From: Oscillospiraceae bacterium
GTDB taxonomy: Bacteria; Bacillota; Clostridia; Oscillospirales; Oscillospiraceae
Reading direction: 5' to 3'
NCBI GenBank assembly: GCA_017535865.1
Contig: JAFXTM010000102.1
Span: forward strand, 1 to 64,000
DNA length: 64,000 nucleotides
Part shown: positions 45,968-54,797 of the stretch, piece by piece
Numbering within the stretch: the stretch's first letter is position 1
How the letters are laid out: each line of letters opens with the position of its first letter
Program-made: the position numbers and the translations under genes
Notes under the pieces: generated by a model
Told to the model about the DNA's origin: nothing
The model's database searches: none
The model's input: only the letters and a program-made list of their open reading frames with translations

Positions 45968-47671
45968 TTACTTGCGGTTGGGGATGTGGATCGCCTTTTT
46001 GTCCACGGCCAGCGCACACTCGCGCACGGCCTCGGCCACCGTGGGATGGCAGTGGATCGTGCTCGTGAACTCCTCAAGCGTGGCCTCGAGGCGGATCGCC
46101 AGCGCGGTCTCCTCGATGAGCTCGGTGGCGCTGGGGGCCAGGATGTGCACGCCCAGGATCTCGCCGTATTTCGTCCCGGCGAGGATCTTGATCATACCGT
46201 CGGTGTGGCCTGCGACCAGACTGCGGCCGTTGCCGCTCGTCGGGAACTTGCCGACCTTGTAGTCGAGGCCCAGCTCCTTGGCGCGTTCCTCGGTGAAGCC
46301 CACGCCGGCAAACTCCGGCCCCACATAGGCGCAGGAGGGACTCATATCCGGATCGAAGCGCTTGTCGCCGCCCATGGCATTCTCGGCCGCACACTCACCC
46401 ATGGCCATGGCCGCGTGGGCCAGCATCAGCTTGCCCGTGCAGTCGCCGATGGCGTAGACGCCGGGGACGTTTGTCTCCATCCGGTCGTTGACCTGGATAA
46501 AGCCCTTCTCCACGGCGATGCCGGCCTTGTCGAGGCCCAGACCCGCGGTGGCGGGGCCGCGCCCCACGCAGAGCAGGATCTTCTCGACCTCAAGGACTTT
46601 CTCGCCGTCGGGAGTCTTGAGCGTGACCTTTGCGCCCTTGTCGGTATCCGCGACGGAGGCGACCTGAGAGCTGGTGAGGATCTCCATGCCCTCGCCCTGC
46701 AGCTTGACCTGCAGGAGCCCGGTGAGCTCGCCGTCCATCAGCGGGAGCAGACGCGGCATCATCTCGACGACCGTGACCTTCGTGCCGTAGCGGCGGTAAA
46801 CGCTGCCGAGCTCGAGGCCGATCACGCCGCCGCCGATGACGAGCAAGCTCTCTGGGATGTGGTCGAGCTCCAGACAGCCGGTGGAATCGAGGACGGCCTT
46901 GCTCTCCTTCACGCCGGGGATGCCCGGAATGATGGGATAGGAGCCGGCTGCCACGATGACCTTGTCGGCGCTGTAGCTGTCCGCTCCGACCGCGACGGTT
47001 TTGGGTCCGGTGAACACGGCCTCGCCCGCGACGAGCTTGACCTTGTTGGCCTTGCAGAGGGCCTTGACGCCGGAGGTCAGCTTCTCTACGACGGAGGCGC
47101 GGAAGGCCTGGACCTTCTCCCAGTCGACCTCGACCTCCTTGCCGACGATGCCGATCGCGGCGCTCTGTGTCGCGGCCTCGTAGACCTCGGAGCTGTGGAG
47201 CATGGCCTTGGTGGGCATGCAGCCGCGGTTGAGGCAGGTGCCGCCGACCTTGTCCTTCTCGATCAGGGTCACCTTCGCGCCGAGCTGGGCCGCGCGGATC
47301 GCGGCCACATAGCCGCCGGGGCCGCCGCCGATGACCAGCACGGATCCGGCCTCCGCCTTAGTCTCGGCCGCCGGAGCCGCCGCGGGTGCGGCAGCGACCG
47401 GAGCGGGGCCCTTGGCCTCTGGCACAGCCTCGCCGGCGGCGCCGAGCCAGCCGACCAGGGTCTTGCAGGGGACAGTCTCGCCGGCCGGGACGACGATCTT
47501 CAGCAGCACGCCGTCCTCCTCGGCCTCCACGTCGTTGGTGAGCTTGTCCGTGGCGACAGAGTAGAGGATCTCGCCCTTCTGCACCGTGTCGCCCACGTTC
47601 TTTTTCCATTCGTCGATCGTGCCCTCGGTCATGGTGAGGCCGAGCTTGGGCATCAGTAATTCGCTTGCCAT
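45968..47671 (-). CDS. lpdA: Dihydrolipoyl dehydrogenase (E3) with N-terminal lipoyl domain
   Basis: 567 residues. Residues 1-84 are a lipoyl domain with the lipoylated Lys43 in ATDKLTN; about 90-105 is an Ala/Pro linker; the rest is E3 with GGGPGGYVAA (FAD), GGTCLNRGCMPTK (redox disulfide), GGGVIGLELG (NAD) and CHPTVAEAVRE (active His-Glu). E3 reoxidises dihydrolipoamide using NAD. The lipoyl domain is almost identical to that of the E2 gene next door. Confidence 0.95.
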   Translation of the reverse strand: MASELLMPKLGLTMTEGTIDEWKKNVGDTVQKGEILYSVATDKLTNDVEAEEDGVLLKIVVPAGETVPCKTLVGWLGAAGEAVPEAKGPAPVAAAPAAAPAAETKAEAGSVLVIGGGPGGYVAAIRAAQLGAKVTLIEKDKVGGTCLNRGCMPTKAMLHSSEVYEAATQSAAIGIVGKEVEVDWEKVQAFRASVVEKLTSGVKALCKANKVKLVAGEAVFTGPKTVAVGADSYSADKVIVAAGSYPIIPGIPGVKESKAVLDSTGCLELDHIPESLLVIGGGVIGLELGSVYRRYGTKVTVVEMMPRLLPLMDGELTGLLQVKLQGEGMEILTSSQVASVADTDKGAKVTLKTPDGEKVLEVEKILLCVGRGPATAGLGLDKAGIAVEKGFIQVNDRMETNVPGVYAIGDCTGKLMLAHAAMAMGECAAENAMGGDKRFDPDMSPSCAYVGPEFAGVGFTEERAKELGLDYKVGKFPTSGNGRSLVAGHTDGMIKILAGTKYGEILGVHILAPSATELIEETALAIRLEATLEEFTSTIHCHPTVAEAVRECALAVDKKAIHIPNRK

Positions 47672-47684
47672 GTCTCTTCTCTCC

Positions 47685-49007
47685 TTACGCCAGCATTAGT
47701 GCGGGATTCTCCATCAGGCTCTTGACGCGCTGCAGGAACTGCGCGGCCACGGAACCGTCCACCACACGGTGGTCGGCGGTAAGGCTGAGGTTCATGATGG
47801 GGCGGATGACCATTTCGCCGTTGCGCACGACGACCTTGTCCTCCATGGTGTTCACGCCGAGGATAGCGACCTCGGGCTGGTTGATGATGGGCGTAAAGCT
47901 CTCGATCCCATACATGCCGAGGTTCGTGATGGTAAAGGTGCCGCCGCGCAGCTTCTCGGGGGGCAGCTTGCCCTCGCGCGCGAGCTTTGCGAGCTCCTTG
48001 ACCTCGGCGGAGATCTCGGTGAGCGATTTCTTGTCCGCATCCTGGATGTTCGGCACGAGCAGGCCGTTATCCAGCGCGACCGCGACGCCCATGTTCACGT
48101 AGTGCTTGTAGATGATCTTGTTGTCCTCGACGGAGCAGTTGAGCAGCGGGAACTCGGTCAGCGCCTTCGCGACGAACTTGACCAGCAGATCGGTGTAGCT
48201 GACCTTGATCTCCTTCGCCTTGAGCTGCTCGCGGTAGCGCTTCATCTCGCTCATGTCGATGCCGAGGTTGAAGGTGACGGTCGGAGAGGTCTGCACCGAG
48301 GCGAGCATGTTCTTCGCGATCGCCTTGCGCATGCCGCTCATGGGCTTGACCTCCTCGCGCGCGGGCTCGTCGGCGACCTTCTCGCGGCTGCTCTCCAGAT
48401 AGGCGAGGATGTCCTGCGCGAGGACGCGGCCGTGGGCGTTCACCATGCTCAGGTCGATGCCGAGATCGGCGGCGACCTTCGCGGCCAGCGGCGAGGCCTT
48501 TACCGCAGGCGCGGCCGGGGCCGCAGCGGCGGGCGTGAAGCCCAGCACGTCGCGGGCGACCACGACGCCCTTATAGCCGGTCGCGGGGACCTGCCCGAGA
48601 TCAAAACCCTTCTCCTTCGCAAGCTTCTTGGCGTAGGGAGTCGCGGGCACATAGGCCCCGGCCTCGCGGACGGGAGCGGCGGCCGCGGCGGCCGGAGCCG
48701 CAGCGGCAGGCGCCTCGGCAGCGGGCGCAGACGCGGCGGCGGGAACGGAGCCGTCCGGAACGGCCTCGCCCGGCGCGCCGAGCCAGCCGACCAGGGTCTT
48801 GCAGGGGACGGTCTCGCCCTCGGGGACGACGATCTTCAGCAATACGCCGTCCTCCTCAGCCTCAACGTCGTTGGTCAGCTTATCGGTGGCGACGGAGTAG
48901 AGGATCTCGCCCTTCTGGACGCTGTCGCCAACCTTCTTTTTCCATTCGTCGATGGTGCCTTCGGTCATGGTAAGACCGAGCTTGGGCATAAGTAATTCGG
49001 TTGCCAT
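47685..49007 (-). CDS. Dihydrolipoamide acyltransferase (E2)
   Basis: 440 residues: lipoyl domain (1-80, Lys43), Ala/Pro linker, a peripheral-subunit-binding domain at about 119-157 (ATPYAKKLAKEKGFDLGQV), a second one at about 170-204 (ASPLAAKVAADLGIDLSMV), and the acyltransferase domain (about 220-440) with the active site DHRVVDGSVAAQF. It passes the acyl group from lipoamide to CoA and forms the core of the complex. Two binding domains are unusual. Confidence 0.94.
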   Translation of the reverse strand: MATELLMPKLGLTMTEGTIDEWKKKVGDSVQKGEILYSVATDKLTNDVEAEEDGVLLKIVVPEGETVPCKTLVGWLGAPGEAVPDGSVPAAASAPAAEAPAAAAPAAAAAAPVREAGAYVPATPYAKKLAKEKGFDLGQVPATGYKGVVVARDVLGFTPAAAAPAAPAVKASPLAAKVAADLGIDLSMVNAHGRVLAQDILAYLESSREKVADEPAREEVKPMSGMRKAIAKNMLASVQTSPTVTFNLGIDMSEMKRYREQLKAKEIKVSYTDLLVKFVAKALTEFPLLNCSVEDNKIIYKHYVNMGVAVALDNGLLVPNIQDADKKSLTEISAEVKELAKLAREGKLPPEKLRGGTFTITNLGMYGIESFTPIINQPEVAILGVNTMEDKVVVRNGEMVIRPIMNLSLTADHRVVDGSVAAQFLQRVKSLMENPALMLA

Positions 49008-49031
49008 CTCTGTCCTCCTTGCCCGGGCGCC

Positions 49032-50006
49032 TCAAAGCACGCCCTTGATGCCCTTGACCAGGTCCTCGGGATATACGCGGTACATCTTCTCGAGTGTGGG
49101 CGCGAAGGGGATCGGGGTGAAGGGCGCGCCATAGCGCAGGATGGGGGCGTCGAGATACTCGAGCGCTTCCTCGGCCACGACCGCGGCGACCTCCGCCAGC
49201 GCGCCGCCCTGCTTGACGCACTCGGACACCAGGCAGAGGCGATGGGTCTTCTTCACGGAGTTGATGACGGTCTCCTTGTCCCAGGGGGAGAGGGTGATGA
49301 GGTCGACGACCTCGGCCTCGATGCCGTCCTTGGCCAGCAGATCGGCCGCGGCGCGGGCGTTTTTCATGCCGATGGAGTAAGAGACGATCGTGACGTCCTT
49401 GCCCTCGCGCTCGACGCGGGCCTTGCCGATCTGATAGGGGACCTCGTCGGCCTTTTCGGGGACTTCGCCGGTCTCCTTGTAGAGCACCTTGTTCTCAAAA
49501 TACAGCACCGGGTCGTCGCACTCGATGGCGGCTTTCAGCACCATCTTGGCGTCGTAGGGATTGGAAGGGGCCACGACCTTGATGCCGGGGATGTGGATGA
49601 ACCAGCTCTCCACGCTCTGAGAGTGCTGGGCGGCGCCGCCGCCGGCAAGACCGTCGGGCGCACGCAGCACCAGGGGGATCTTTGCCTGGCCGCCGAACAT
49701 GTAGCGGACCTTGGCCATCTGGTTGAAGACCTCGTCCATGCAGACGCCGATGAAGTCCGCAAAGTGCATGTCGACCACGGGACGCGCGCCTGCCAGCGCC
49801 GCGCCGACGCCGCCGCCGACGATGAAGGTCTCGGAGATGGGGGTGTCGATCACGCGGCCGGGGAACTGCTTGGGCAGATCCTTGAACTGGCCGAAGATGC
49901 CGCCCTGGCGGGCGATGTCCTCACCCATGACGAAGCACTCGGGGTACTTTTCCATCTCCTCGGCCATGGCCTCACGGGTCGCTTCAGAAAATGTGATTTT
50001 ACGCAT
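49032..50006 (-). CDS. TPP-dependent dehydrogenase E1, beta subunit
   Basis: 324 residues, full length for the E1-beta family (pyruvate, acetoin or branched-chain type). TFSEATREAMAEEMEKYPECFVMGEDIARQGGIFGQFKDL and GGGAAQHSQSVESWFIHIPGIKVVAPSNPYDAK are conserved stretches, including the His of HSQS. With E1-alpha it forms the alpha2beta2 decarboxylase. GGGAGGTGCGGTACA precedes the start. Confidence 0.93.
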   Translation of the reverse strand: MRKITFSEATREAMAEEMEKYPECFVMGEDIARQGGIFGQFKDLPKQFPGRVIDTPISETFIVGGGVGAALAGARPVVDMHFADFIGVCMDEVFNQMAKVRYMFGGQAKIPLVLRAPDGLAGGGAAQHSQSVESWFIHIPGIKVVAPSNPYDAKMVLKAAIECDDPVLYFENKVLYKETGEVPEKADEVPYQIGKARVEREGKDVTIVSYSIGMKNARAAADLLAKDGIEAEVVDLITLSPWDKETVINSVKKTHRLCLVSECVKQGGALAEVAAVVAEEALEYLDAPILRYGAPFTPIPFAPTLEKMYRVYPEDLVKGIKGVL

Positions 50007-50021
50007 TGTACCGCACCTCCC

Positions 50022-51005
50022 TTATTCCGCGTAGACGTCCGTGAGATATTCGGAGGGATCCGGATACTCACAGCTCACCGCGTATTCCTTCGCCTTGGCG
50101 ATCTTCTCGCGCGCGGCGCTCAGGATACCGTCAAGCTCTTCCTGCTCGAACACGACGCCCTCGGGGCACTGGCTCTTGAAGAGCTTCAGAGGATCGGTCC
50201 GATGGAAGATCTCCATGGTCTCCTCTTTGCTGCGGTAGTGCTCGGGGTCGCCGACGAAGTGACCCTCGATACGATAGGTCTTTGCCTCGATGAAGGTGGG
50301 GCCTTCTCCGCGGCGGGCTCTCGCCACGGCCTCGACGGCGGCCTGGTACACCTCAAACACGTTCTGGCCGTCGACGATCACGCCGGGCATGTTGTAGCCC
50401 TTGGCGCGGTCGGAGATGTTTTCCACCGCGGTGGTGGTGCGGTAGGGCGTGGTGGAGGCCCAGCAGTTCATCTCGTTGACGAAGACGACGGGCAGCTTCC
50501 ACGCAGCGGCCACGTTCGCGGCCTCGTGGAAGGTGCCGCGGTTGGAGGCGCCGTCGCCGAAGAAAACGACGGAGACCGTATCGTTCTTCAGGACCATCTT
50601 GTTCGCGAGCGCCGCGCCGGTGGCGAGGTTGTAGCCGCCGCCGACGACGCCGTTGGCGCCCAGCATGCCGACGGAGAAGTCCGCGATGTGCATGCTGCCG
50701 CCCTTGCCGTGGCACAGGCCGTCCTTTTTGCCGAAGATCTCGGCCATCATCTTGTTCACGTCCGCGCCCTTGGCGATGCAGTGGCCGTGGCCGCGGTGGG
50801 TGCTCTCGATCAGGTCGGTGTCGCGCAGCGCGGCGCAGATGCCGGTGCCGATGGCCTCCTCGCCGATATACAGATGCACGAATCCGGGGATCTCGCCGTT
50901 GAGGAAGTCGCGCTTTACGGACTCCTCAAAGCAGCGGATGGTGCACATGGTTTCATAGAACTTTTTTGCTTGCTCTCTGCTCACAGATTCAGGCAATGTT
51001 CTCAC
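50022..51005 (-). CDS. TPP-dependent dehydrogenase E1, alpha subunit (AcoA-like)
   Basis: 327 residues. FYETMCTIRCFEESVKRDF, STHRGHGHCIAKGAD, CHGKGGSMHIADFSVGMLGANGVVGGG and FFGDGASNRGTFHEAANVAA resemble acetoin dehydrogenase E1-alpha (AcoA) most closely by eye. The thiamine motif ends VNEMNCWA, where ENNxYA is usual, so the first Asn is Met. Reaction: oxidative cleavage or decarboxylation giving an acyl-lipoamide. Acetoin versus another 2-oxo substrate cannot be settled from sequence alone. Confidence 0.9.
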   Translation of the reverse strand: MRTLPESVSREQAKKFYETMCTIRCFEESVKRDFLNGEIPGFVHLYIGEEAIGTGICAALRDTDLIESTHRGHGHCIAKGADVNKMMAEIFGKKDGLCHGKGGSMHIADFSVGMLGANGVVGGGYNLATGAALANKMVLKNDTVSVVFFGDGASNRGTFHEAANVAAAWKLPVVFVNEMNCWASTTPYRTTTAVENISDRAKGYNMPGVIVDGQNVFEVYQAAVEAVARARRGEGPTFIEAKTYRIEGHFVGDPEHYRSKEETMEIFHRTDPLKLFKSQCPEGVVFEQEELDGILSAAREKIAKAKEYAVSCEYPDPSEYLTDVYAE

Positions 51006-51029
51006 ACCTTTCTGAAAAAATAAATGGTT

Positions 51030-51506
51030 TTATGCCTGCCGCGGGTTCATGAGGAACACGTCCATATAGGGATCGTACTCCCGCAGCATGGAAACGCCCT
51101 CGATCTCGCCGAGGACGATATCCGCCGTCATCAAAACTTTGGTGCCCTGCACCAGATGGCCGCCATAGGCCTTGCCGGTCTTGTCGCTCAGACAGATGTG
51201 GACGTGGAGGTTGATGCTCCCCTCCGCGTCGCTGCAGACGACACCGCTCGCGCCTGTCAGCTCGATCGTGTCGTTCAGCTCGAGGACGCGACCGTAGCCA
51301 TAGCCGCATTTTTTCTCCGGCAGCGCCTCCACGTCGCAGAAACGGACGCAGGAGAGACTCCCGATGGCGCTGAGGATGACGCCGTTGTGGATCTGATACC
51401 GCTCGCAGGCGGCCTGGATCCCGTCCAGCAGATCCATCCCCGGCTTGAGACGCAGCACGATCACGCGCCCGAACCGGCCTTCCGCCGCACAGAATTGGTC
51501 ACTCAT
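51030..51506 (-). CDS. PPC-domain (DUF296) protein
   Basis: 158 residues, a single PPC fold: GRVIVLRLKPGMDLLDGIQAACERYQIHNGVILSAIGSLSCVRF, then INLHVHICLSDKTGKAYGGHLVQGTKV. The histidines in HVH and GGHL are positioned as metal ligands. Prokaryotic members trimerise; function is unclear. The start at 51506 is chosen because the upstream extension overlaps a hairpin and an operator. It stands between the TRAP and dehydrogenase genes, so it may be a small enzyme or sensor of that pathway. Confidence 0.82.
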   Translation of the reverse strand: MSDQFCAAEGRFGRVIVLRLKPGMDLLDGIQAACERYQIHNGVILSAIGSLSCVRFCDVEALPEKKCGYGYGRVLELNDTIELTGASGVVCSDAEGSINLHVHICLSDKTGKAYGGHLVQGTKVLMTADIVLGEIEGVSMLREYDPYMDVFLMNPRQA

Positions 51507-51547
51507 ACCGCGCTTCGCACCTTTCTGTTTCTCCCAAAATGGTTTGC

Positions 51548-51558
51548 TGGTCCTACCA
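51548..51558. promoter_or_regulatory. FadR-type operator copy 2
   Basis: TGGTCCTACCA, an imperfect palindrome of the TGGT-N3-ACCA type bound by FadR-subfamily GntR regulators; identical to the site at 54592-54602. It is upstream of the PPC-E1-E2-E3 genes. Confidence 0.65.
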
Positions 51559-51574
51559 AGCGGGTCGGGAATAT

Positions 51575-51600
51575 GCCCTGCGGGATTGCTCCCGCAGGGC
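51575..51600 (-). terminator. Hairpin after the dctP-type gene
   Basis: GCCCTGCGGG and CCCGCAGGGC around ATTGCT, with no T-tract. Such hairpins after a binding-protein gene often protect the upstream mRNA and limit read-through, raising binding-protein levels. Confidence 0.6.
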
Positions 51601-51620
51601 ACAGCCACAGGGATAACGAT

Positions 51621-52652
51621 TTAGTCAGCGGTGAAGATGGCGACCATCTCCTCGACCTCGGCCTGATCGAAGCCAAGGCCCACGCAGGTCTGCACGAACT
51701 TCGCAGGCACGCCGGCAGCGGCATCCTTGAAGTCCTGAACGGCCTCGTCGGACAGATAAGAAACGGTCATGCCGCCCTCTGCCCATTTGGCCAGAACTTC
51801 CTCGTCGCCCTGACGCTCGAGCTGACGCTGATTGTTGGCGGCGTAAGCGCCGGCCTCGTCGATCAGAGCCTGCATCTCGGGGCTGAAGGACTCATAGAGC
51901 TCCTCGTTCATCGTGAAGAAGATGCAGTCATACACGCCGGTCCAATACGTGACGTAATCCTGAACGTCGGAGATGGAGCTGGCATCGGCCGTGGGCAGAG
52001 GATTCTCCTGAGCCTCGTAGGTGCCGGTCTGGAGGCCGGTGTAGACCTCGCTCCAGTTGGCGGTGGTGTAGTTGGTGCCCCACGCCTCGTACTCATCTTT
52101 CAGGACCTGAGCGCCGGCAACGCGGATAACAAGGCCGCTCATGTCGGCAAGGCTCTCGATGGGACGCTTGTTGTTGGTGATGTGGCGGAAGCCGTTCTCG
52201 GCGATGCCCATCAGATGCAGGCCCATGCCCTCGACAATGGGAGCGAGCGCATCATAGCCGGCGCCGTCCAGGACCTCGTCAACTTCGTCGGTGCTGTCGA
52301 AGATGAAGGGAAGAGAGACAACGTTGAGTCTCTGGTCAAAGTTGGAGTAAATCAGGTTGGAGTGCGCGGAGAGATCGATCGAGCCGTCGCAGACAGCCTG
52401 GATGCCTTCGGTCTGGCTGCCGTTGGTCAGCTGGTCCATGGCATAGATCTCAACAGCGAAGTTGCCGGTCGTACGCTCGTTGACATAGTCAGCGAAAACA
52501 TTCGCCATCTGTGCCCAGCAGGTCGTCTCGGCCGCGGAGCAGCAGAAGGTCAGGGTCACGTCGTCGCACTCGACAAGATCATCAGCATAGCTGACGGCCG
52601 ACAGCGCGAAGACCATGCACAGCGCGAGGAGAATTGCTAAGAGCTTTTTCAT
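51621..52652 (-). CDS. TRAP transporter solute-binding protein (DctP family)
   Basis: 343 residues. A signal peptide (MKKLLAILLALCMVFALSAVSYA) directs export; there is no lipobox, so it may be released or held by its uncleaved signal. VYAMDQL-like EIYAMDQLTNGSQTEGIQAVCDGSIDL and the ligand-binding Arg in MSGLVIRVAG mark a DctP protein for an organic acid. CTGGAGGCAAAAAA precedes the start. Ligand unknown, likely a carboxylate used by the downstream dehydrogenase. Confidence 0.92.
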   Translation of the reverse strand: MKKLLAILLALCMVFALSAVSYADDLVECDDVTLTFCCSAAETTCWAQMANVFADYVNERTTGNFAVEIYAMDQLTNGSQTEGIQAVCDGSIDLSAHSNLIYSNFDQRLNVVSLPFIFDSTDEVDEVLDGAGYDALAPIVEGMGLHLMGIAENGFRHITNNKRPIESLADMSGLVIRVAGAQVLKDEYEAWGTNYTTANWSEVYTGLQTGTYEAQENPLPTADASSISDVQDYVTYWTGVYDCIFFTMNEELYESFSPEMQALIDEAGAYAANNQRQLERQGDEEVLAKWAEGGMTVSYLSDEAVQDFKDAAAGVPAKFVQTCVGLGFDQAEVEEMVAIFTAD

Positions 52653-52716
52653 TTTTTTGCCTCCAGATAATAAATTTCTATTTCAACGCATTTGCGTTTA
52701 GTAGACGGAGTTCGGC

Positions 52717-54021
52717 TCAGCGGCCGAGGATGAACAGGCTGAACCAGGGGACATACGTGATGAGCAGCAGCGCGACGACACAGGAGATGATCATCGGCCA
52801 TACGGCGGCAGACATGGACGCGATCGTAACTTTTGTCTTGTCCCGCAGATCTTTCATCCTGTCGCTGATCCCGATCGCCACGAAGAGGTTTACACCGACA
52901 GGCGGCGTGACCTGGCCAATGGCGAGGTTCACCGTGGCGATAATGCCGAAGTGGATCGGATCGATGCCGAGCTTGGTGGCTACCGGATACATGATGGGGA
53001 TGAAAATATACATGGCGGAGTTTGCGTCCACAAAGCAGCCGGCGATCAGAAAAATGATGTTGACTGTCAGCAGGAAGATATACTTGTTGCCCGCCACGTT
53101 GAGCAGCAGGGCCTGTGCTGCTCTGGAGATGCCATGCTTGGTGCAGACAAAGGAAAACAGCGTGGCCGCGCCGATGATGAGCATGATGCCGCCGGTGGTC
53201 TTGCCGGAATCGACGAGGATCTTGACCAACTGTTTCCACTTGACCTCGCGGTAGATGAAGAGGCCCACGAACAGCGCATACACGACCGATACGGCCGCCG
53301 CTTCGGTCGGCGTAAAGATGCCGCCGTAGATACCGCCGAGGATAATGACGGGGACCAAAAGCCCCCAGAAGGCGGCGCCGAAGGTCTTGATCCGGGCGCC
53401 CCAGGTCGCGCGCTCACGGGAGGCGACGATACCCTTCCTGTGCACCTCGATCACAACGATCGCGATCAGCGCAAGCCCCATCATGATGCCCGGCACGATG
53501 CCCGCCATAAACATCTCGCCGACGGAAACGCCGGTGATGGAGGCGTAGACGACAAACGCGATGGACGGCGGGATAACGATGGCGATGGACGAGGCCGCGG
53601 CCATCAGAGAAGAAGCGAAGGGGGCCGAGAAACCGCCCTGATTGATCATGGCGGGGATCAGGATGATGCCCAGAGCGGCGACGGTCGCCGGGCCGGAGCC
53701 GGAGATCGCGCCAAAGAACATGGCGACGATAACGCAGACGATGGCGATGCCGCCGCGGACATGTCCGATGCAGTCGTCAATAAAACTGACGAGCCGTTTG
53801 GAAATGCCGGACTCCGCCATGACGTTGCCGGAGAGCACAAAAAACGGGATCGCAAGCAGCAGGAACTTCGCCATGCCGGAGAAAAGGTTCGTCGGGACGA
53901 CAGACATCTTGTCGCCGGCGTACAGCATGGCCAGGATAGCGGACATGCCTAGACTGACCGCAATGGGAGTGTTCAGCAGCAGAAAAATGAAGAAGGTTCC
54001 GAACAAAATGAGATTGATCAA
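52717..54021 (-). CDS. dctM: TRAP transporter large permease (DctM)
   Basis: 434 residues, about twelve helices. AIPFFVLSGNVMAESGIS, GSGPATVAALGIILIPAMINQGG and FTPTEAAAVSVVYAL are the signature stretches of DctM. It uses the sodium gradient to move the solute handed over by the binding protein. It starts at TTG, overlapping the DctQ stop (TTGA). Confidence 0.94.
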   Translation of the reverse strand: MINLILFGTFFIFLLLNTPIAVSLGMSAILAMLYAGDKMSVVPTNLFSGMAKFLLLAIPFFVLSGNVMAESGISKRLVSFIDDCIGHVRGGIAIVCVIVAMFFGAISGSGPATVAALGIILIPAMINQGGFSAPFASSLMAAASSIAIVIPPSIAFVVYASITGVSVGEMFMAGIVPGIMMGLALIAIVVIEVHRKGIVASRERATWGARIKTFGAAFWGLLVPVIILGGIYGGIFTPTEAAAVSVVYALFVGLFIYREVKWKQLVKILVDSGKTTGGIMLIIGAATLFSFVCTKHGISRAAQALLLNVAGNKYIFLLTVNIIFLIAGCFVDANSAMYIFIPIMYPVATKLGIDPIHFGIIATVNLAIGQVTPPVGVNLFVAIGISDRMKDLRDKTKVTIASMSAAVWPMIISCVVALLLITYVPWFSLFILGR

Positions 54022-54542
54022 GCCTGTTCAGCCTCCTTCCCGCTCGGCACCGCCGCCGGTTCTTCCTTCATGGCGTAAACTTTCATCAGGTGCTCGACCG
54101 TGTGCAGCAAGAGCAGGATCGCACCCACCGGAAGGAAAAGCATGAAGATCCATTCCGGCCACAGCAGGATCGACGTTCTCTTGTTGGTCGCGATCTGCGT
54201 GGCGACTTTATTGAAACCCGTCTTGATGACGATGACATAAAAGACGACGTTCACCACATTGGAAATGGTCGCCACGAGCTTCTTCGCCTTCAGCGGAACC
54301 GCGTCATAAATCAGCGACAGGCTGATCAGCCCGCCGTCTCTTGCCGCCAGCGCACAGCCGCACATGATCATGATGATGAAGACGTTGATCACGATCTCCT
54401 CCGACCATGTGAATTTATACCAGCCGGTTTTGCGTCCGACAACGGCAAAGAAAGTGATGAACGTAGTGCCGAGACCTGTGACGATCAGAATAAACTTTTC
54501 GATCGCGGCAAACACGTCCATGATCTTGGTATAGATCTTCAT
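54018..54542 (-). CDS. dctQ: TRAP transporter small permease (DctQ)
   Basis: 174 residues with four helices, including FTWSEEIVINVFIIMIMCGCALAARDGGLISL, the typical DctQ core (W-x-E-E, R-x-G-x-H/I). It pairs with DctM. First gene of the operon, 50 bases from an operator that lies over the likely transcription start. Confidence 0.92.
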   Translation of the reverse strand: MKIYTKIMDVFAAIEKFILIVTGLGTTFITFFAVVGRKTGWYKFTWSEEIVINVFIIMIMCGCALAARDGGLISLSLIYDAVPLKAKKLVATISNVVNVVFYVIVIKTGFNKVATQIATNKRTSILLWPEWIFMLFLPVGAILLLLHTVEHLMKVYAMKEEPAAVPSGKEAEQA

Positions 54543-54591
54543 TTCACCAGTCCTTCCGCACCGGAACGGCTCGGAAGAGCGGCCCGGTTTT

Positions 54592-54602
54592 TGGTCCTAC
54601 CA
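54592..54602. promoter_or_regulatory. FadR-type operator copy 1 at the dctQ promoter
   Basis: TGGTCCTACCA, beginning two bases downstream of the -10 TAAAAT on the minus strand, so a bound repressor would cover the transcription start. Confidence 0.72.
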
Positions 54603-54604
54603 CG

Positions 54605-54633
54605 ATTTTACAACTTTCTCCCCGGCGCTTCAA
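54605..54633 (-). promoter_or_regulatory. Promoter of the TRAP-dehydrogenase operon
   Basis: Minus strand TTGAAG (54633-54628), 17 bases, TAAAAT (54610-54605). Confidence 0.75.
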
Positions 54634-54761
54634 GCAAATCCTTTTGCCGCCATGACGAAAAATCATTCACAATTTTGTGTAGTTTCCACAAGAGCCCCTT
54701 GGAAACGAGAGACGGCGCCCCGCGTCCTTCTGCAAAAGGACGGCGGCGGACGGCCCCGGAC

Positions 54762-54790
54762 TTTACAAGCGGACGGCGCCGGGGTATAAT
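54762..54790 (+). promoter_or_regulatory. Promoter giving a probable leaderless transcript
   Basis: TTTACA (54762-54767), 17 bases, TATAAT (54785-54790). The ATG at 54798 begins seven bases after the -10, at the usual +1. Confidence 0.75.
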
Positions 54791-54797
54791 CCGAGAC

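Noticed and set aside
45617..47659. 680-residue plus-strand frame antisense to the E3 gene
   Set aside because: It mirrors the GC-rich third positions of lpdA, has His/Asp/Gly-rich low-complexity composition and no recognisable motif.
54090..54797. Upstream extension of the membrane protein at 54798
   Set aside because: The extension is antisense to dctQ and crosses both promoters; the TATAAT at 54785 sets the transcript start next to ATG 54798.
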